A DNA stretch of 64,000 nucleotides from Microvirga rosea (GTDB taxonomy: Bacteria > Pseudomonadota > Alphaproteobacteria > Rhizobiales > Beijerinckiaceae), in contig NZ_JAJDOP010000011.1 of NCBI RefSeq assembly GCF_020595095.1, positions 1 through 64,000 on the forward strand, given 5' to 3'. The translations under genes were made by a program, and so were the position numbers. Shown piece after piece: positions 59,838-64,000 of the stretch; position 1 is the stretch's first letter, and each line of letters opens with the position of its first letter. The notes under the pieces are model-generated. The model saw nothing but the letters and a program-made list of their open reading frames with translations. It made no database searches and was not told where the DNA came from.

Positions 59838-61145
59838 ATGGCCAAGAAGCTGAAGGTCGGCGATCGGATCCGGCAGTACCGTGTCACAAAGGTCTTCGGG
59901 CCAGGCATGATGGCGATCTCCTATGGCGCCGAGGGACCGACAGGAGAGAAGGTTTTTCTGAAGCAGTACAAGTCTCCTGCTCCTACGGTCGTTTGGTACA
60001 AGGCATTCGTCGCCTACCAGAACGAGCTCGGCACCCGCGTCCGGAACGGCCGGGCAGCTCAGTTCGCGGTGCGCCAGGTGGATGCGTTCGAAGAGGTCTG
60101 GGGCGGGCCCTGCTACTTCCAGGCCTTCGAGTTCGTTGAGAGCGGCGCCGACTTGCAGCAAATGCTCGATGAGGAGCGGGAGCAGCATCGCCGCACCAAG
60201 GTGCCAGCCACCAACAACCCCGCCGTCTGGGCCCGTCACGTCACTTGGGCCAAGGTCTTCATGGCCGGAATGGCGGCGCTGCACGAATCCAAGATCGTCC
60301 ATGCCGATCTGAAGCCGGCGAATGCCTATCTGATTCAGGACCCGACGATCAGCTCCGGCTACCAGCTCAAGCTGATCGACATGGATTTCTCGCTCTTGGC
60401 CGACCGCCGCGCGCCCTGGCATGGCCATCAGGGCTATGTCGGCACCGACAATTACCGCTCTCCCGAGCACATGACCCGTGGGGGCGTGCCGGGGCTTGCC
60501 TCCGATGTTTTCACGTGTGGGCTGATGCTCTACGAGCTTCTCGCCGGCTATCATCCCTACTGGACCGAGGATCAGGCGGAGTACGCAAGGCTCGTCCAGA
60601 GCTATGCCGCCAAACCTCCGGCGCTGGCCGGAGTGATGCCGGCTCCAGCGAGCAATGCCGAAGTCAGCTCCTTCCTTCACCGCTGCCTTGCGCCGGACCC
60701 CACCGCGAGACCGACGTCCACGGAGCTGCGGGCTGTTTTGAGCGGGCGCGGGGCAGCGTCGTCCACCTCCAAAGAAGGTGCGGCAGCGGTAACGGGCGAT
60801 GGCGCTCCGCGAGCTGCCGCCGAGTTGATCCTGTCCGACAGGATCGAATTGTTGGGCCCCGACGGACGCTCACTCCAGATTGGGGTCAGGACGGAACTTG
60901 GTAAAACCCTGGTGCGGCAATTCGGGCCGGACAGCGAGTTCTGGGACAGCCGCCAATGTGTCCTGGAACGTCATTCCGGGCGGCAGTGGATGATATCGCC
61001 TGTGGCTGGCACAACCAACGAAACTCTCGTGAACGGTGCCGTGCTCGCAGCTCCTCGGCCGCTCAGGCAAGGAGACCGGATCGCTGTCGGACGCCAGGCC
61101 AAAGGCATCGTCAAGATGCCGCTGACAGCGCGGGCGCTCAAATGA
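59838..61145 (+). CDS. Serine/threonine protein kinase with C-terminal FHA-like domain
   Basis: 435 residues. Kinase domain about 13-300: degenerate Gly loop VFGPGMMAISYGAEG, Lys in KVFLKQY, catalytic loop HADLKPANAYL (HAD, not HRD, so no RD regulation), metal loop LIDMDFSLL (DFS instead of DFG), SPEHMTRGG, and a DVFTCGLMLYELLAGYHPYW helix. From about 330 to 430 an FHA-like fold: LIQIG-type LQIGVRTELGKTLV, DSRQCVLERHSGRQWMI, NETLVNGAVL and QGDRIAVGR. FHA domains bind phosphothreonine, so autophosphorylation or the vWA tail may be recognised. Overlaps the phosphatase gene by 4 bp. Confidence 0.88.
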   Translation: MAKKLKVGDRIRQYRVTKVFGPGMMAISYGAEGPTGEKVFLKQYKSPAPTVVWYKAFVAYQNELGTRVRNGRAAQFAVRQVDAFEEVWGGPCYFQAFEFVESGADLQQMLDEEREQHRRTKVPATNNPAVWARHVTWAKVFMAGMAALHESKIVHADLKPANAYLIQDPTISSGYQLKLIDMDFSLLADRRAPWHGHQGYVGTDNYRSPEHMTRGGVPGLASDVFTCGLMLYELLAGYHPYWTEDQAEYARLVQSYAAKPPALAGVMPAPASNAEVSSFLHRCLAPDPTARPTSTELRAVLSGRGAASSTSKEGAAAVTGDGAPRAAAELILSDRIELLGPDGRSLQIGVRTELGKTLVRQFGPDSEFWDSRQCVLERHSGRQWMISPVAGTTNETLVNGAVLAAPRPLRQGDRIAVGRQAKGIVKMPLTARALK

Positions 61146-62518
61146 GTCTGCCCGGCGGACCTGAAGCGCCTGACCCCACTCCTCTGGGCGAGGAGCCGAA
61201 GAAGCCGGAAGCGGATTCAACAATGGCGGATGTGCCTAAGGATGAACCTGCGACACAGGATCCTGCGCAATCACCAGATGGCCTTGCATTGGATGCCTCC
61301 GTTGTAGGCGCTGAACCGAGATCGGACGCTGCGGCACCTCAACCGGCGAGCGAAGAGCCCCCCCAGAACATCGGCAGCCTGCCTTCTGACGCAGCTCCGA
61401 CCGCCGTCGCGTCGCCCCCTCCTCTTGAGATCGTGGAGGTGGAACAACTGGATTGGCAGGCTGTCCGCAATGCGGCCAACCCGTCCTCCATTCGCTCGAA
61501 CATGCGAGCGACGGTGGAGAGGATGGAGGCCCTGCTCGACAAACCTGACGGGCCTGGCCTGTTGTTCGACAAGGACCGCTCCGATCCCGCCGACAAGGTG
61601 GTCCAGGTCTCCGACTTGGATACCGAGCGCCCGTTGTGGATCGTCGGTGATCTGCACGGCGATCTTCTGGCGCTCGAGGCTGCACTGGCGGCGATGCGCG
61701 ATCTGGCGCTGCCGCCGGATGAGGGGCAGCCCCGGGTTGTGTTTCTCGGCGATCTTTTCGACGATCAAGGTTTCGGGCTCGAAGTTCTTCTCCGCGTGTT
61801 CGAGCTGATCACGGACGCGCCGGATCGTGTGTGCCTCATCGCAGGCAACCACGACGAGGCGCTCTCCTATGACGGCGTGCGATTTGCTTCGAGCGTCTCT
61901 CCATCGGATTTCGCGGATTTCCTAAACGCCAATCTCGCGCATGAATGGATCGAGCGGGCCGGCAAAGTGGCCGTGCGTCTGTTCGCGCGTGCTCCCCGTG
62001 CACTCTTCTTTCCCGACGGTCTCCTGGTGGCCCATGGGGGGTTTCCGCTGGCGGATCTGCACGCGCGGCTTGGCGAAACGGGAGATTGGAACGATCCGAT
62101 GTGCTTGTCGGATTTCGTGTGGACCAGGGCCCATCCGAAAGCGCGCAAGAAGCTCCCGAACCGCTTCTCGCGGGGCAGTCAGTTCGGGTATGAGGATTTC
62201 GCTGCTTTCTGTGTCCTGAGCACCAGTTTAGGACGTCCCGTCACGCGCATGGTGCGCGGCCACGATCATGTGGAGGAGAGATACGCCGCCTATCCGGCCT
62301 ATCGGGCGCATCCAATGCTGACGACCGTGGCCCTCTCTCGCCGATTGAGCCGTGAGAGCTTCGGCCCTTACGAGCGCGTTCCCACCATAGCGCAATTTGT
62401 CGAAGGAACGCTTCCCCGGGTGTACCGGCTGCACATTCCTGCGGACATGATCCGCGAGGTCTATCCCGAGTTCGCCCCCGGCAACCCTGAGAGTGAAACG
62501 ATCCAGGAACCTCATTGA
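61142..62518 (+). CDS. PPP-family (calcineurin-like) phosphatase with disordered N-terminus
   Basis: 458 residues from ATG 61142. Residues 1-95 are acidic/Pro-rich and probably disordered. The catalytic core runs from about 160 with VGDLHGDLLALE (GDxHG), VFLGDLFDDQGFG (GDxxDRG-like with D for R), IAGNHDEAL (GNHD/E), LLVAHGGFPL (HGG) and MVRGHDHVEE. These are the metal-binding motifs of PPP phosphoprotein phosphatases. It would reverse the action of the kinase encoded just before. C-terminal region unknown. Confidence 0.88.
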   Translation: MSLPGGPEAPDPTPLGEEPKKPEADSTMADVPKDEPATQDPAQSPDGLALDASVVGAEPRSDAAAPQPASEEPPQNIGSLPSDAAPTAVASPPPLEIVEVEQLDWQAVRNAANPSSIRSNMRATVERMEALLDKPDGPGLLFDKDRSDPADKVVQVSDLDTERPLWIVGDLHGDLLALEAALAAMRDLALPPDEGQPRVVFLGDLFDDQGFGLEVLLRVFELITDAPDRVCLIAGNHDEALSYDGVRFASSVSPSDFADFLNANLAHEWIERAGKVAVRLFARAPRALFFPDGLLVAHGGFPLADLHARLGETGDWNDPMCLSDFVWTRAHPKARKKLPNRFSRGSQFGYEDFAAFCVLSTSLGRPVTRMVRGHDHVEERYAAYPAYRAHPMLTTVALSRRLSRESFGPYERVPTIAQFVEGTLPRVYRLHIPADMIREVYPEFAPGNPESETIQEPH

Positions 62519-63105
62519 TGACCAGCGTAATCCTGCGTTGCCCGAACTGCGGTACTTCGAAGACAACTCCTGGCGAATGTGAAGCCTGTCACGAGGCGCA
62601 GGTCCGATACTACTGCACGAACCACAAGCCCGGGCGCTGGCTCGATGCCTCCGTCTGTCCGGAATGCGGTGCAAAATTCGGCGATCCGGTTCGTCCGGCG
62701 GTAAGTCCCGTTTCGCCTGCCGCCCCGCCTCGTCCACGGACCACGATCTCGCCCGCTGCACCGCCGCGCGCCGATACTCCGCCATCTCCCCCGAAAACCG
62801 CTGCCAAACCCTGGGGCCGCAGAGATCGGGAGGGATCTCCCAGTCCGGATCTAGGTACAGATGATGAGAGCACCTCGGCGCGCGATATCCGTGCAGCAAG
62901 AATGCTGGAGATCCTCAGGGCCGCTTCACGTGCCGGCCGCATGCCCCGAGGAGCAACCTACACCACTCCGGAGGCCCCACCGGTTGGGGCAGCGTTGGGT
63001 GGCTGCCTGATGCGCTTCGTGATCGTTGCGATGTTTCCGCTCATCAGCTTTTTCCTAATGCTGTCGCTTGTAGGTGGATCCCTGTTTGGAGGTTATTACT
63101 TCTAA
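62518..63105 (+). CDS. Zinc-ribbon protein with C-terminal membrane anchor
   Basis: 195 residues from ATG 62518, sharing one base with the phosphatase stop (TGATG); the TTG at 62515 is less likely. The N-terminus has several Cys pairs: CPNCG, CEACHE, YYCTNH and CPECGAKFG, i.e. two zinc ribbons in 50 residues. A Pro-rich linker (70-110) follows, then a hydrophobic C-terminal segment LMRFVIVAMFPLISFFLMLSLVGGSLFGGYYF. Probably inserted in the membrane with the ribbon inside. Last gene of the operon; family not recognised. Confidence 0.78.
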   Translation: MTSVILRCPNCGTSKTTPGECEACHEAQVRYYCTNHKPGRWLDASVCPECGAKFGDPVRPAVSPVSPAAPPRPRTTISPAAPPRADTPPSPPKTAAKPWGRRDREGSPSPDLGTDDESTSARDIRAARMLEILRAASRAGRMPRGATYTTPEAPPVGAALGGCLMRFVIVAMFPLISFFLMLSLVGGSLFGGYYF

Positions 63106-63431
63106 AGTAGTCAACCACCGGGCGGCGGATTTGAGGGGAGTATGCTAACTCCGAGCTACGGAGCCATCCAGCACGGTCTTGCGGCTCCGGGGAGCGTCCG
63201 CGAGCCAGGACGCGACACCTTGAAAACGGATTGCGCCGAGTCGAGCGAGGATCAAAAGCAACCATTGCATCCGCGACCTCCGCTATTCACGGGCCATTAT
63301 CACACGCTGTCACCGAACCCAACCAAGCCTGCAGCGTGACCGGCCACCTTCAGGAGGTGAAACCTCTCAGCATGCAGCTACGTTGAGCAGTGGGGGTACT
63401 GGCTCCCCTTTACCGAAAGGTGCGAGGGTTT
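63106..63431 (+). other. kup upstream region with candidate structured leader
   Basis: No gene. Between 63335 and 63410 several hairpins can form: CACCT (63345-63349)/AGGTG (63355-63359), the mutually exclusive GAGGT (63354-63358)/ACCTC (63362-63366), CTCA/TGAG (63366-63386), and GGGG/CCCC (63393-63408) close to the start codon. The alternative pairing is suggestive of a regulatory leader; no known riboswitch class was recognised with confidence. Confidence 0.4.
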
Positions 63432-64000
63432 ATGGCGGCCACAGGGATCAGCGAACGGGTGAGCGTCGGCTCCACCGAGCATGGGCACGCTGCCCCAACT
63501 TCCTTCTGGGCTCTCACCCTCGGCACCATTGGGGTCGTCTACGGCGACATCGGCACCAGCCCGCTCTACGCCCTCAAGGAGAGCCTTGCCGCCGCCACTG
63601 GACACGCGGGCTCCAGCGCCCTCACACGTGAGATGGTGCTCGGGGTGGTCTCTCTCATCCTGTGGACGCTGATCATCATCGTGACGACCAAGTACGTGGT
63701 CTTTGTCCTGAGAGCTGACAACAACGGCGAGGGCGGCACTCTCTCGCTCGTGACGCTCGCCCAGCGCGCCCTCGGCCACAGCACCGGGATCACCATCATC
63801 CTGGGCATGGTGGGTGCTTCCCTGTTCTACGGCGACACCATCATCACGCCCGCCATCTCGGTGCTCTCGGCGGTTGAGGGCCTCAAGCTGATCACCCCCG
63901 CCTTCGATCCATATGTGGTGCCGCTCAGTCTCGTGATCCTGATCACCCTCTTCGCCGTCCAGCGCTTTGGCACAGCGAGCGTGGCCTCATTCTTCGGCCC
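63432..64000 (+). CDS. kup: Kup potassium uptake protein, 5' part (cut by window end)
   Basis: About 189 residues visible from ATG 63432. Kup/HAK/KUP family signature: [24 protein letters not shown] near residue 27, the helix [22 protein letters not shown] near 85, [22 protein letters not shown] near 130, then helices continuing off the edge. A secondary K+/H+ symporter of the inner membrane. Confidence 0.95.
   Translation, partial: MAATGISERVSVGSTEHGHAAPTSFWALTLGTIGVVYGDIGTSPLYALKESLAAATGHAGSSALTREMVLGVVSLILWTLIIIVTTKYVVFVLRADNNGEGGTLSLVTLAQRALGHSTGITIILGMVGASLFYGDTIITPAISVLSAVEGLKLITPAFDPYVVPLSLVILITLFAVQRFGTASVASFFG

Noticed and set aside
63335..63420. Assignment of the kup leader to a named riboswitch (e.g. 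M-box)
   Set aside because: Only loose similarity by eye; the conserved core could not be aligned, so no class is named.

Overview
The window looks like chromosomal or large-replicon DNA of an alphaproteobacterium of the order Hyphomicrobiales (rhizobia/Methylobacterium/Microvirga-like). The reasons are the GC-rich codon use, three broken copies of a rhizobial DUF1612/HTH (RHE_PE00001-type) gene, an IalB-family protein, a DUF6502 protein, and a urt-ure urea operon preceded by a sigma-54 promoter sequence. The genus cannot be fixed from this sequence alone. No rRNA, tRNA or CRISPR array was seen.

Regions. (1) 1-9.7 kb: a dispersed repeat next to an RHE_PE00001 fragment, a TmrB-like kinase with an AAC(3) acetyltransferase (resistance pair), an IalB-family protein, a 1356-residue autotransporter, a MarR-like regulator and small secreted or hypothetical proteins. 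(2) 9.8-14.4 kb: two IS6-family copies in direct orientation (one with an in-frame stop) bracketing a creatininase-family hydrolase and a DppA-like binding protein, followed by an IS256 tail. (3) 14.4-16.5 kb: a divergent MarR / FAD-monooxygenase pair with good operator candidates. (4) 16.6-22.4 kb: a six-gene operon (LacI regulator, binding protein, two permeases, ATPase, GpdQ-like phosphodiesterase) behind two perfect 14-bp palindromes 21 bp apart. (5) 23.2-26.9 kb: an AhpD-like / YgaP-like / ECF sigma / YgaP-like operon, an IS6 remnant, and a divergent HxlR / MFS pair. (6) 27-32.5 kb: a SAM-cyclase-AAA-TPR signalling protein and more IS debris. (7) 32.7-38 kb: an alternative aa3-type cytochrome c oxidase operon with two subunit III genes, then a DUF2189 membrane protein. 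(8) 38.2-41.7 kb: decaying catabolic genes (aminotransferase tail, aldolase with an amber stop, PCMT tail), a repeat copy, a PhyH-type dioxygenase and an IS3 tail. (9) 42-53.1 kb: a continuous urtABCDE-ureD-ureAB-ureC-ureE-ureF-ureG-hupE/ureJ operon. (10) 53.3-54.5 kb: Tn3/IS1182 wreckage. (11) 54.7-63.1 kb: DUF5666 and DUF6502 genes, a divergent Gly/Asn-rich secreted protein, a response regulator, and a tight operon of vWA protein, Ser/Thr kinase with a C-terminal FHA-like region, PPP-family phosphatase and membrane zinc-ribbon protein. (12) 63.4 kb to the end: the 5' part of kup behind a possibly structured leader.

The strongest candidate for an under-described system is the vWA-kinase/FHA-PPP phosphatase-zinc ribbon operon (58885-63105). 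It resembles the known TerY-P idea (vWA + kinase + PP2C), but a calcineurin-like PPP phosphatase takes the PP2C place and no ter genes are in view. Next to it, two genes on opposite strands share an 83-bp identical Gly/Asn-repeat segment that forms a large inverted repeat around the DUF6502/DUF5666 pair.

Logic of the well-understood parts: urea is bound by UrtA, imported by UrtBCDE and hydrolysed by nickel urease (UreAB/UreC, matured by UreDEFG, with a HupE/UreJ candidate nickel permease). Expression is probably under nitrogen control through sigma-54. The LacI operon probably imports a small, perhaps phosphodiester or phosphonate-like, substrate that the cytosolic phosphodiesterase cleaves.
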